A stretch of DNA of 47,415 nt, taken from assembly GCF_000158955.1 (NCBI RefSeq), contig NZ_GG657757.1, positions 6,913,778-6,961,192 on the forward strand. The letters run 5' to 3'. The number at the start of each line of letters is the position of its first letter. Positions within the stretch are counted from its first letter, which is position 1. This stretch comes from Streptomyces viridochromogenes DSM 40736. Its GTDB lineage: Bacteria > Actinomycetota > Actinomycetes > Streptomycetales > Streptomycetaceae. The notes below the pieces were generated by a model. That model had not been told where the DNA came from. It saw only the letters and a list, made by a program, of their open reading frames with translations, and did not search any database. Both the position numbers and the translations under genes were made by a program. Shown in pieces: positions 16,627 to 24,305 of the stretch.

Positions 16627-18117
16627 CTAGGAGGCCGTGACCTTCTCCGCCTCCACCGACTGCTCGGGTTCCGTCACCTTCACCGGCTCGGTGCCCGTCG
16701 CGCTGTGCCGCTCGGCCCAGCTCTCCAGGGCCGTGCGGCAGGCGTGGTCGAGGTGGTGCAGGCCCTTCAGGTCGAGCTCGACCGGACGGTCCTGCGGCAG
16801 GCTCTCCAGGCTGTCCAGGATCTTCGGCAGCCGCAGGAACGTGGCGTTGCCGGACAGGTACGCCTGGATCGGGCCCGCGCCCTTGTCGATGATCTCGAGC
16901 CTGACGTGCGAGGCCTCCCAGGCGGTCTTCACGACCGACAGGGCCAGACCGATGAGCACGCCCTCGAACATGTTCACCGCGACGATCGACACGGCGGTGA
17001 CGACGAGGATCAGCGCCTCACCCTTGTGAGCCCGCCACAGGGCGATGATCTGACGGAACGGGATCAGCTTCCAGCCGGCGTGCACCAGGATGCCGGCCAG
17101 GGCGGGAACCGGGATCAGGGCCAGGGCCCACGGCATCGCGGCGGCGAACAGCAGCAGCCACACGCCGTGCAGCACCCGGGATGCCTTGGTCTTGGCGCCC
17201 GCGTTGACGTTGGCGGAGCTGCGCACGATGACCGCGGTCATCGGCAGCGCGCCGAGCAGACCGCACAGGGTGTTGCCCGCGCCCTGGGCGATCATCTCCT
17301 TGTTGTACTCGGTGCGCGGACCGTCGTGCAGCCGGTCCACGGCCGCCGCACTGAACAGGCTCTCCGCGGAGGCGATCAGCGCGAAGGCGATGACGGTGCC
17401 CCAGATGGCCGGGCTCGCCAGCTCGCCGAAGGCCTCGGCCCCGGGCGGCTGGATGACACCGAGCAGACCCTCGACCTGAACGGTGGCGACCGGCAGGCTG
17501 AAGGCGAGCGTGGCCACCGTGGCCAGGACGACCGCCGCGAGGGCGCCGGGCACGGTCTGAACCGCCTTCGGCAGCTTCTTCCACAGCACGATGACGGCGA
17601 TGGTGCCCGCGCCGATCGCGAGGGAGGCCAGGGCGCTGGTGCTGCCGAGCGCGTCCGTGAACGCCCCGGGCAGGCCCGCGATCTTGCCGAGCCCGGACTC
17701 CGGGGCCTTCAGGCCCGCCGCCGCGTAGATCTGGCCGGCGATGATCACCAGTCCGATGCCGCAGAGCATGCCCTCGACGACGGAGACGGATATCGCCCGG
17801 AACCAGCGACCTATCCCGAGGAAGCCCATGGCGAGCTGGAGCAGCCCGGCGAGCAGCACGATCACGCCGAGCGTGGCCACTCCGAACTCGCTGACGGCCT
17901 CGAAGACCAGCACGGTGAGGCCGGCGGCGGGCCCGGACACCTGAAGGCTGCTGCCGCGCATCAGGCCGGTGACGAGCCCGCCCACGATGCCGGTGATGAG
18001 GCCGAGCTCCGCGGGAACCCCGGAGGCGACCGCCACACCGACACACAGCGGCACCGCCACCAGGAAGACGACGATCGAGGCCAGGAAGTCCTGCTTCAGA
18101 TAAGGGAACTTGGTCAT
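16627..18117 (-). CDS. SulP-family inorganic anion (sulfate/bicarbonate) transporter
   Basis: A 496-residue membrane protein with 10-12 helices and a C-terminal cytoplasmic STAS-like region (about 395-470, containing VELDLKGLHHLDHACRTAL). SulP hallmarks are FPYLKQDFLASIVVFLVAVPL and ASGVPAELGLITGIVGG near the N-terminus, QVSGPAAG, and the ESLFSAAAVDRL region. It begins eight bases after the carbonic anhydrase stop, so the pair probably imports bicarbonate or interconverts it with CO2, though sulfate transport is possible. GTGAGGGAGACC precedes the ATG at 18117. The TAG stop is part of the CTAG target flank of the MITE-like element, so the insertion stopped exactly at the end of the coding region. 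Confidence 0.9.
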   Translation of the reverse strand: MTKFPYLKQDFLASIVVFLVAVPLCVGVAVASGVPAELGLITGIVGGLVTGLMRGSSLQVSGPAAGLTVLVFEAVSEFGVATLGVIVLLAGLLQLAMGFLGIGRWFRAISVSVVEGMLCGIGLVIIAGQIYAAAGLKAPESGLGKIAGLPGAFTDALGSTSALASLAIGAGTIAVIVLWKKLPKAVQTVPGALAAVVLATVATLAFSLPVATVQVEGLLGVIQPPGAEAFGELASPAIWGTVIAFALIASAESLFSAAAVDRLHDGPRTEYNKEMIAQGAGNTLCGLLGALPMTAVIVRSSANVNAGAKTKASRVLHGVWLLLFAAAMPWALALIPVPALAGILVHAGWKLIPFRQIIALWRAHKGEALILVVTAVSIVAVNMFEGVLIGLALSVVKTAWEASHVRLEIIDKGAGPIQAYLSGNATFLRLPKILDSLESLPQDRPVELDLKGLHHLDHACRTALESWAERHSATGTEPVKVTEPEQSVEAEKVTAS

Positions 18118-18125
18118 GGTCTCCC

Positions 18126-18707
18126 TCACAGGGTCTCGAAGGAGTCGGTGTCCGCGCGGTGTTCCCGCACGATGCCGGTGTGCACCTCGTAGTACCAGGC
18201 GCGCAGCCCGAGTCGGCCTTCGGACAGCCGGCGTTCGATGCACGGGTACGACCGCAGGCGCAGCACCTGGGTGAGGGCGTGGTTCTGTACGGCTTCGGCG
18301 ACCGTCGGGTCGGCCGGATCCTCGCACTTGGGCTGATCGGCGGCGTGCGCGAGCCAGTCGCGCACCGCCGGTACGGCGGCGAGGTCGTCGCCCCGCACCA
18401 CCGCGCCGACGGCGCCGCAGTGCGAGTGGCCGCAGACCACGATGTCCTTGATGCCCAGCACCTCCACGGCGTACTCGATGGTCGCCGCCTCGGAGGTGGG
18501 GTGCTCCAGAGCGTACGGGGGGACGACGTTGCCCGCGGTGCGCAGCTCGAAGAGCTCGCCGGGCCGGGCGCCCGTGATCAGGGCCGGTACGACCCTGGAG
18601 TCGGAGCAGGTGATGAACAGGACGTCGGGGGACTGGCCCTCGGCGAGGCGGGCGAACTCCTCAGGGCGCTGTCCGAACATGCGGGCGTTGTCGATGAGGG
18701 GTTGCAT
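18126..18707 (-). CDS. Beta-class carbonic anhydrase
   Basis: A 193-residue zinc enzyme converting CO2 to bicarbonate. Ligands are visible: Cys34, Asp36 and Arg38 in CSDSR, His94 and Cys97 in GHSHCGAV, with the ELRTAGNVVPPY loop between them. I chose the ATG at 18707 (MQPLIDNARMFGQ), which is where homologues usually start; an AGGAGG lies 12 bases upstream, a little far. An in-frame ATG at 18755 lacks a ribosome-binding site. It lies between a frameshifted secreted-protein gene and the SulP transporter on the minus strand, forming an apparent three-gene operon from the promoter at about 19240-19267. Confidence 0.9.
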   Translation of the reverse strand: MQPLIDNARMFGQRPEEFARLAEGQSPDVLFITCSDSRVVPALITGARPGELFELRTAGNVVPPYALEHPTSEAATIEYAVEVLGIKDIVVCGHSHCGAVGAVVRGDDLAAVPAVRDWLAHAADQPKCEDPADPTVAEAVQNHALTQVLRLRSYPCIERRLSEGRLGLRAWYYEVHTGIVREHRADTDSFETL

Positions 18708-18787
18708 GAGTGTGGTGATCCTCCTGGCGCGCGTGGGGGCGCGTCGGACGGGCATGACAGAGGTGGGGGTTGAACTGCTCTTGCTGC

Positions 18788-19215
18788 TCAGCAGCGGAAG
18801 ACCTGGAGCGCTGCCGGTGTGTGCGACGCCGAGGATCTCGACGTGCGTTGGTGCGCGTCGCCGGGTGCGGACCGGTCCGGTGCTGTCGGCGGGATGTGCC
18901 GCAGCGGTGTCCGCTCGGGCGCCGAGGGCGCGTGGTCGGTGTGGTGGAACCGGTCGCGGGTCCGCAAGGGGCCGGTCGGGCCCCGTGGTGTTCGGCGCGG
19001 CAGGTGACCGTCTCGTCGCGCAGAGCTTTCCCGGAGGCCTTGAGTCCGGGGCGCGAAAAGGTGCCGGAGGGTTCAGTTCCGGGCTGAGCCTTGGCCTCGG
19101 CTTTACGGGATGTGTGCGCGGATGCGAAGGATGCCGTGGGTGCGAAGAACTGAAGGGCGAGCAGGACTGCGGCGAGGATCGACACCACGGTCCGTGCCGT
19201 CGTACCTCGGTACAT
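18788..19215 (-). pseudogene. Small secreted protein, apparently frameshifted by one missing base
   Basis: From the ATG at 19215 (GGAAGGGGGG upstream) the first frame gives a clear signal peptide (TVVSILAAVLLALQFFAPTASFASA) and runs on through KALRDETVTCRAEHHGARP. The conserved-looking second half is in another frame: GPLRTRDRFHHTDHAPSAPE, then SSASHTPAALQVFRC and a stop at 18788-18790. I remember that ending from small secreted Streptomyces proteins. The frames join if one G is restored near 18968-18975. Left as is, the first frame continues Arg/His/Pro-rich to 18661 and overlaps the carbonic anhydrase start, which is unlikely to be natural. It is the first gene of the SulP/carbonic anhydrase operon; the function of the intact protein is unknown. 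A sequencing error is possible. Confidence 0.6.
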
Positions 19216-19239
19216 GCGCCCCCCTTCCGGTGACTCACG

Positions 19240-19267
19240 CATCTAGCGCTGACCAACACTTGGTCAA
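19240..19267 (-). promoter_or_regulatory. Promoter with palindromic operator for the secreted protein-carbonic anhydrase-SulP operon
   Basis: Reading the minus strand, TTGACC (19267-19262) and TAGATG (19245-19240) are 16 bases apart. The inverted repeat TGACCAA-CAC-TTGGTCA (19250-19266) covers the spacer and most of the -35 box, as expected for a repressor site. The assignment of promoter boxes is inferred. Confidence 0.5.
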
Positions 19268-19285
19268 TGACTGGTCAAGAAACAC

Positions 19286-19317
19286 GTTAACCCTGCAAAG
19301 TCGTTTGCAGGGTTAAC
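19286..19317. repeat. Perfect 14-base inverted repeat (hairpin or operator) downstream of zapE
   Basis: GTTAACCCTGCAAA (19286-19299) and TTTGCAGGGTTAAC (19304-19317) are perfect inverted copies around GTCG, in an unusually AT-rich patch. In the minus direction it is followed by GTGTTTCTTG, so it could terminate zapE transcription. Its position just upstream of the carbonic anhydrase operon promoter also allows an operator role. Confidence 0.65.
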
Positions 19318-19414
19318 TTAACGTTTCAAGCTGAAGAGAGCCTGAAAACCGTGGGTGGGCTGGCGTGAACCAGCCCTTGTCGCACGGCAGTCGGGCGCGA
19401 TATCGGGTTGTGGG

Positions 19415-20515
19415 TTACCGGGAGTTCGCGAGTCGTCCCGCGTCGCGGGCCAGGGCGGTGAGCCGGGAGATGGCCCGGAAGTACTTCTTGCGGTAGCCGC
19501 CGTTCAGCATTTCCTCGCTGAACAGCTGGTCGAAGGGCAGGCCCGAGGCCATCACGGGCACCTCGCGGTCGTAGAGCCGGTCCGCGAGGACGACGAGCCG
19601 CAGAGCCGTCGACTGGTCGGGAACCGGCCGCACCCCGGTGAGGCACACCGCCTCGATTCCGTCGGTCAGCGCGCCGTATCGGCTGGGGTGGACGCGGGCC
19701 AGGTGGTCCAGGAGGGGCGAGAACGCGTCGAGGGAGGCGCCCTCGGTGGCGTGGGCGGCCTTGGTCACCTGCTCGTCGGAGTACGGCGGGGGCGCCTCGG
19801 GCAGGCCGCGGTGGCGGTAGTCCTCGCCGTCGATGCGCAGCGGGCGGAAGTGGGCCGACAGGCCCTGGATCTCGCGCAGGAAGTCGGCCGCGGCGAACCG
19901 GCCCTCACCGAGCTTGCCGGGCAGCGTGTTGGAGGTGGCGGCCAGCGCGACGCCCGCGTCGACGAGCTTGCCGAGCAGGGTGGAGACCAGGACGGTGTCG
20001 CCCGGGTCGTCGAGCTCGAACTCGTCGATGCACAGCAGGCGGTGGCCGGACAGGGTCTGGACGGTCTTCTGGAACCCGAGGGCGCCCACCAGGTTGGTCA
20101 GCTCCACGAAGGTGCCGAACGCCTTGAGCTCGGGCTCGGCCGGGGTGGCGTGCCACAGCGAGGCCAGCAGGTGGGTCTTGCCGACGCCGTAGCCGCCGTC
20201 GAGGTAGACACCGCGCGGTCCGGCCGGGGCCTTCTTCGCCGCCTTGCCGAACCCGAACAGCCGCCGCTTGCCGGAACCGCCCGCACCGTGGTCGAGTCCG
20301 GCCGCGAAGCTCTCCAGGACCCGGACGGCCTCCGTCTGGCTGGGCTGGTTCGGGTCCGGGATGTACGTGCTGAAGCGCACCGAGTCGAACCGCGGCGGCG
20401 GAACCATCTCGGCGACCAGCCGATCCGCGGGAACATGCGGCTCACGCGCGCACAGGGAGAGGGGGGCCGCGTCGGTTATCGGGCCGGTACCGGAGGGGGC
20501 GGGGGAGGAGGACAC
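19415..20515 (-). CDS. zapE: Cell division protein ZapE / AFG1-like ATPase
   Basis: A 366-residue P-loop ATPase of the AFG1/ZapE family. Walker A is GGYGVGKTH; Walker B and the family motif are LLCIDEFELDD; AATSNTLPGKLGEGRF is the sensor region; PPPRF near residue 40 and the C-terminal GLPFDQLF are also conserved. The E. coli homologue affects Z-ring stability; in actinomycetes the role is less studied. The start is taken as the GTG at 20515, although no good Shine-Dalgarno precedes it. A MITE-like element begins about 15 bases upstream (20532) and has probably replaced its native upstream region. Confidence 0.87.
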   Translation of the reverse strand: MSSSPAPSGTGPITDAAPLSLCAREPHVPADRLVAEMVPPPRFDSVRFSTYIPDPNQPSQTEAVRVLESFAAGLDHGAGGSGKRRLFGFGKAAKKAPAGPRGVYLDGGYGVGKTHLLASLWHATPAEPELKAFGTFVELTNLVGALGFQKTVQTLSGHRLLCIDEFELDDPGDTVLVSTLLGKLVDAGVALAATSNTLPGKLGEGRFAAADFLREIQGLSAHFRPLRIDGEDYRHRGLPEAPPPYSDEQVTKAAHATEGASLDAFSPLLDHLARVHPSRYGALTDGIEAVCLTGVRPVPDQSTALRLVVLADRLYDREVPVMASGLPFDQLFSEEMLNGGYRKKYFRAISRLTALARDAGRLANSR

Positions 20516-20531
20516 GGTTCACCATGCTAGA

Positions 20532-20749
20532 GCCTGTCCGGCGGGCCGAGCCGTGCCGGATCCGGCGTTGACCTGGTGACGCCCGAGAGCGGGGTCCGGT
20601 GCGTCCAGCTGCGGGGCGGAGGAGGGCGCCGATGCGATGGGGGTCCCCCCTGCTCGAGCGAAGCCGAGAGCTCGGGGGAATCGGCTGACGGCAACGCCGC
20701 AGATGGGCGTGTCAGACCCCGCGGCCACGGCTCGGCCCGCCGGACAGGC
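20532..20749. mobile_element. MITE-like element copy 2, diverged, with a nested repeat
   Basis: A 24-base perfect inverted repeat forms the ends (20532-20555 and 20726-20749; outer bases GCCTGTCCGGCGGGCC). The interior resembles copy 1: GAGAGCGGGGT, GGCGGAGGAGGGCG and GCCGCAGATG-type blocks occur in the same order. CTAG is present at the left flank (20527-20530) but not at the right. The other repeat family (20637-20680) is inserted in the middle. It lies between the divergent zapE and the pyrimidine-reductase-like gene. Confidence 0.75.
20637..20680 (-). repeat. Dispersed palindromic repeat, copy 2 (nested in the MITE)
   Basis: ATGGGGGTCCCCCCTGCTCG followed by AGCGAAGCCGAGAGCTCGGGG is the reverse complement of copy 1 at 10370-10411 with few changes. 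Internal pairing (GAGC/GCTC and GGGG/CCCC) suggests a foldback. Confidence 0.75.
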
Positions 20750-20776
20750 GCGCAGGCGCGTGGAACACTGCACGGC

Positions 20777-21580
20777 ATGCGACGTCTGTTCCCTGTGACC
20801 GATGAAACAGCGGCTCCGGCCCCCGGTGAGGGGGCGGTGGGCGGTGACGGGCGGGAGTGGGGCCTGGAGGAGCTGGCCGCCGCGTACGCGTATCCCGAGC
20901 CGGGCCCCGGGGGCCCGCGGCCGTGGCTGCGCGCCAACATGGTGTCCACGCTGGACGGGGCCGCCCAGCACGACGGCCGTTCGCAGCCCATCTCCAGCGC
21001 GGCCGACATGCGGATCTTCGGCACGCTGCGGGCGCTGGCGGACGTCGTGGTCGTCGGCGCGGAGACCGTGCGGCAGGAGGGGTACCGCCCGGCACGCGCG
21101 CGGGCCGAGTTCGCCGCGTCGCGCGAGGCGGCCGGGCAGGCCCCCGCACCCGCGATCGCGGTGGTCACCGCCGGCCTCGACCTGGACTTCTCGCTCCCGC
21201 TGTTCACCTCGCCCCTGGTGCCCACCCTGATCCTCACCGGAGCCTCGGCCGCCCCGGACCGCGTCGCCGCCGCCGAGAAGGCCGGCGCGCGGGTGCTGAC
21301 CGCCGGGGAAGGCATCGGCGTGGATCCGGCCCGTGCCGTCCGGGCCCTCGCCGATCTCGGCCACACCCGGCTGCTGACCGAGGGCGGCCCCCGGCTGCTG
21401 GGGCAGCTGGTGGCGGCCGGGGTGCTCGACGAGCTCTGCCTGACCGTCTCCCCGATGCTCACCGCGGGCGACGCGCAGCGCATCGCCGGGGGCCCCGCCG
21501 TCACCGTGCCGCGCCGCTTCCGGCTGGTGTCGATGCTGGAGGAGGACGGCTTCCTGTTCACCAGGTACGGACGGTCCTGA
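20777..21580 (+). CDS. Pyrimidine reductase family protein (RibD C-terminal domain-like)
   Basis: A 267-residue protein of the RibD-C/dihydrofolate-reductase fold. Visible features are the substrate loop RANMVSTLDGAAQHDG, SSAADMRIFGTLRALADVVVVGAETVR (the NADPH-site Gly-x-x-Thr region), and LLTEGGPRLLGQLVAAGVLDEL near residue 205. Full RibG reductases act in riboflavin synthesis; stand-alone actinobacterial members are of unproven substrate. The ATG at 20777 has no clear ribosome-binding site and is only 27 bases from the MITE end, so its promoter may lie in or have been changed by the element. Confidence 0.82.
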   Translation: MRRLFPVTDETAAPAPGEGAVGGDGREWGLEELAAAYAYPEPGPGGPRPWLRANMVSTLDGAAQHDGRSQPISSAADMRIFGTLRALADVVVVGAETVRQEGYRPARARAEFAASREAAGQAPAPAIAVVTAGLDLDFSLPLFTSPLVPTLILTGASAAPDRVAAAEKAGARVLTAGEGIGVDPARAVRALADLGHTRLLTEGGPRLLGQLVAAGVLDELCLTVSPMLTAGDAQRIAGGPAVTVPRRFRLVSMLEEDGFLFTRYGRS

Positions 21581-21836
21581 GGCGTACTGAAGCGCCGGAC
21601 ACGGGGTACAAGGTGCCGACGGCGGGGATGTCCGGCCGGCCGGTACGTCCGCAAACGGGGACGATGGTCGCCATCCGTCCGTTCATTGACGAAATATGCC
21701 GTTCCGTTTGATTTCCGGGGGGCACACTGGATCCGGCAGTACCCGTGCGAACACGGGGCAGGATGGTTTCCGCAGGGCCCGGCACGGCCCACGGTGGAGT
21801 GGGGGCCGCAGGCCCTCGGAGGAGAAGGGGCGCCTG

Positions 21837-22310
21837 GTGTTCACAAGCGTACTGATGATCGAGAAGGCGCTGACGTCCGCCGACGTGGAGTTCGTCACCA
21901 CCTTGCACGGGGAGGAAAGCGTCTCCTTCCAGGTGCTGCTCCAGCCGCGCGGCGAGCAGGCGGACCGGCTGCTGCGGGCCATCGACGACGTGGCGCTCGG
22001 CGAGCTCGACGAGGCCGTGCGCGAGGGGGAGACGCCGGAGGGGCAGGAGGCGCTGAGTGTGGGGCAACGGGCGCTGGAGGTCTCTCTCGCGGCGCTGCGG
22101 GCGTCCGGGAGCGCGGCGGAAGGGCGGTTGATCGAGGACCATCCGCTGGACTCGCTGAAGTCCCTGGTGGCGGAGGTCGGGGCGGACGAGGTCATCGTGC
22201 TGACCGATCCCCACTACGTGGAGGAGTTCTTCCATCGGGACTGGGCGTCCCGGGCGCGGCACAAGGTGGGCGTGCCGGTGCTGAAGCTGTTCTCGCACAG
22301 CAAGGCGTAG
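21837..22310 (+). CDS. Conserved actinobacterial protein of unknown function
   Basis: A 157-residue soluble protein starting at GTG 21837, with GGAGGAGAAGG placed well upstream. It is rich in acidic helices, and contains HPLDSLKSLVAEVGADEVIVLTDPHYVEEFFHRDW and a basic tail. Homologues next to murC in streptomycetes are sometimes labelled indole-3-glycerol phosphate synthase, but I see none of that enzyme's barrel motifs and the length is too short. The C-terminal shape (VIVLTDPHYVEEF then WASRARHKVGVPVLKLFSH) resembles the end of a universal-stress or Rossmann-like fold; that is a weak impression. It is followed by murC 167 bases downstream. Confidence 0.78.
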   Translation: MFTSVLMIEKALTSADVEFVTTLHGEESVSFQVLLQPRGEQADRLLRAIDDVALGELDEAVREGETPEGQEALSVGQRALEVSLAALRASGSAAEGRLIEDHPLDSLKSLVAEVGADEVIVLTDPHYVEEFFHRDWASRARHKVGVPVLKLFSHSKA

Positions 22311-22477
22311 GGGAGGGCCGTTCTGTTTCGTCGGGTGCGGGTCGTTCGTGGTTGATCGCGCCCGCGCGGCGGAGCCGCACATCGATACAGCCCCGCGCCC
22401 CGGGGTTGGCACGCCCCTACGCGCTCCTGAAATAGGCTGGGTGCGCTCACCGTCGTCACCCGAACTTGGAGACCCGC

Positions 22478-23869
22478 ATGGCACCCGGCCTTCCCCCCGC
22501 CATGGACCGACCGCACTTCATCGGTATCGGTGGGGCCGGGATGTCGGGAATCGCGAAGATCCTCGCGCAGCGCGGGGCCGGCGTGGCGGGCAGCGACGCC
22601 AAGGAGTCGGCGACGGCCGAGGCGCTGCGGGCCCTGGGCGCGACCGTGCACATCGGGCACGCCGCCGAGCACCTCGCGGACGACGCCAGCTGCGTGGTCG
22701 TGTCGTCGGCGATCCGGCAGGACAACCCCGAGCTGGCCCGCGCGGCCGAACTGGGCATTCCCGTGGTGCACCGCTCCGACGCGCTCGCCGCCCTGATGAC
22801 GGGCCTGCGCCCGATCGCGGTCGCCGGTACGCACGGCAAGACGACCACCACCTCGATGCTGGCGGTGTCGCTGAGCGCGCTGGGCCTGAGCCCGTCGTAC
22901 GCGATCGGCGGCGACCTGGACGCGCCCGGCTCCAACGCGCTGCACGGCGAGGGTGAGATCTTCGTCGCCGAGGCGGACGAGTCGGACCGCAGCTTCCACA
23001 AGTACGCGCCCGAGGTCGCGATCGTCCTCAACGTCGAGCTCGACCACCACGCCAACTACGCCTCGATGGACGAGATCTACGAGTCGTTCGAGACCTTCGT
23101 GGACCGCGTCACCCCGGGTGGCACCCTGGTGATCTCCGCCGACCACGAGGGCGCGCGGGAGCTGACGCGCCGGGTCGCGGGACGCGATGTGCGGGTGGTG
23201 ACGTACGGCGAGTCGCAGGACGCCGGCGTGCGCGTCCTCTCGGTCGTGCCGCAGGGCCTGAAGAGCGAGGTCACCGTGGTGCTGGACGGCGAGGAGCTGA
23301 CCTTCACGGTCTCCGTCCCCGGCCGGCACTACGCGCACAACGCGGTGGCCGCGCTCGCGGCCGGTGTGGCGCTCGGCATCCCCGCCGAGGAGCTGGCCCC
23401 CGCGCTGGCGGCGTACACAGGAGTGAAGCGGCGGCTCCAGCTGAAGGGCGAGGCCGCGGGCGTGCAGGTGATCGACTCCTACGCGCACCACCCCACCGAG
23501 ATGACCGCCGACCTGGAGGCCATGCGCGCGGCGGCGGGCGACTCCCGCATCCTGGTCGTCTTCCAGCCGCACCTCTTCTCGCGGACGCAGGAGCTGGGCA
23601 AGGAGATGGGCCAGGCGCTCTCCCTGGCGGACGCGTCGGTCGTGCTGGACATCTACCCGGCCCGTGAGGACCCGATCCCGGGTGTGACGAGCGAGCTGAT
23701 CATCGACGCCGCCCGGGCGGCCGGTGCGGACGTGACGCCGGTCCACGACAAGGCGGACGTCCCCTCGGCGATCGCGGGAATGGCGAAGCCGGGGGATCTC
23801 GTTCTCACCATGGGAGCGGGCGACGTCACCGACCTCGGCCCGCACATCCTGGACCGTCTGTCGAACTGA
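22478..23869 (+). CDS. murC: UDP-N-acetylmuramate-L-alanine ligase
   Basis: A 463-residue Mur ligase adding L-Ala to UDP-MurNAc in the cytoplasmic stage of peptidoglycan synthesis. Motifs are FIGIGGAGMSGIAKIL (UDP-binding N-domain), the ATP loop GTHGKTTTTS, EADESDRSF, LNVELDHHANY (Mg site), IDSYAHHPTE, and VVFQPHLFSRT in the C-domain. The ATG at 22478 is chosen because TTGGAG lies 6-7 bases ahead; an in-frame TTG at 22466 is part of that site. Only 14 bases separate it from msrB, so the two are cotranscribed. It is placed outside the main dcw cluster, as in other streptomycetes. Confidence 0.96.
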   Translation: MAPGLPPAMDRPHFIGIGGAGMSGIAKILAQRGAGVAGSDAKESATAEALRALGATVHIGHAAEHLADDASCVVVSSAIRQDNPELARAAELGIPVVHRSDALAALMTGLRPIAVAGTHGKTTTTSMLAVSLSALGLSPSYAIGGDLDAPGSNALHGEGEIFVAEADESDRSFHKYAPEVAIVLNVELDHHANYASMDEIYESFETFVDRVTPGGTLVISADHEGARELTRRVAGRDVRVVTYGESQDAGVRVLSVVPQGLKSEVTVVLDGEELTFTVSVPGRHYAHNAVAALAAGVALGIPAEELAPALAAYTGVKRRLQLKGEAAGVQVIDSYAHHPTEMTADLEAMRAAAGDSRILVVFQPHLFSRTQELGKEMGQALSLADASVVLDIYPAREDPIPGVTSELIIDAARAAGADVTPVHDKADVPSAIAGMAKPGDLVLTMGAGDVTDLGPHILDRLSN

Positions 23870-23883
23870 GGGGCTGGTAGCTC

Positions 23884-24291
23884 ATGGCGTACGACGTCGA
23901 CAAGCCGGACGAGCAGTGGCGCGCGGAGCTGAGCCCGGGCGAGTACGCGGTGCTGCGCCAGGCGGCCACGGAGCCCGCCTTCACCGGTGAGTACACGGAC
24001 ACGAAGACCCAGGGCGTCTACTCCTGCCGTGCCTGCGGCGCCGACCTGTTCACCTCGGGGACCAAGTTCGAGTCCCACTGCGGTTGGCCGTCCTTCTTCG
24101 ATCCCAAGGACACCGACGCGGTGGAGCTGATCGAGGACCGGTCCCACGGCATGGTGCGGACCGAGGTGCGGTGCGCGCGCTGCGGCTCGCACCTCGGGCA
24201 CGTCTTCGAGGGCGAGGGGTACTCGACCCCCACGGACCAGCGGTACTGCATCAACTCCATCGCGCTGCGGCTGACGCCCGAGCAGGGCTGA
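23884..24291 (+). CDS. msrB: Peptide-methionine (R)-S-oxide reductase
   Basis: A 135-residue enzyme reducing methionine-R-sulfoxide in damaged proteins. It has both structural zinc CxxC pairs (CRACGADLF and CARCGSHLGHVF), SHCGWPSFF, and the catalytic Cys in RYCINSIAL. GAGGGG precedes the ATG at 23884. It is cotranscribed with murC. The stop codon is in the left arm of a hairpin shared with the convergent receptor-like gene. Confidence 0.95.
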   Translation: MAYDVDKPDEQWRAELSPGEYAVLRQAATEPAFTGEYTDTKTQGVYSCRACGADLFTSGTKFESHCGWPSFFDPKDTDAVELIEDRSHGMVRTEVRCARCGSHLGHVFEGEGYSTPTDQRYCINSIALRLTPEQG

Positions 24292-24305
24292 GGCGGCGCT
24301 CAGCC
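24286..24305. terminator. Bidirectional hairpin containing both convergent stop codons
   Basis: GGCTGAG (24286-24292) pairs with CTCAGCC (24299-24305) over a 6-base loop. The msrB TGA is in one arm and the stop of the 970-residue protein is in the other. It is short for a terminator but symmetrically placed. Confidence 0.45.

Noticed and set aside
18661..18787. Extension of the small secreted protein in its first frame into the carbonic anhydrase gene
   Set aside because: The extension is Arg/His/Pro-rich and overlaps the carbonic anhydrase start, while a family-like ending with a stop exists in another frame at 18788.
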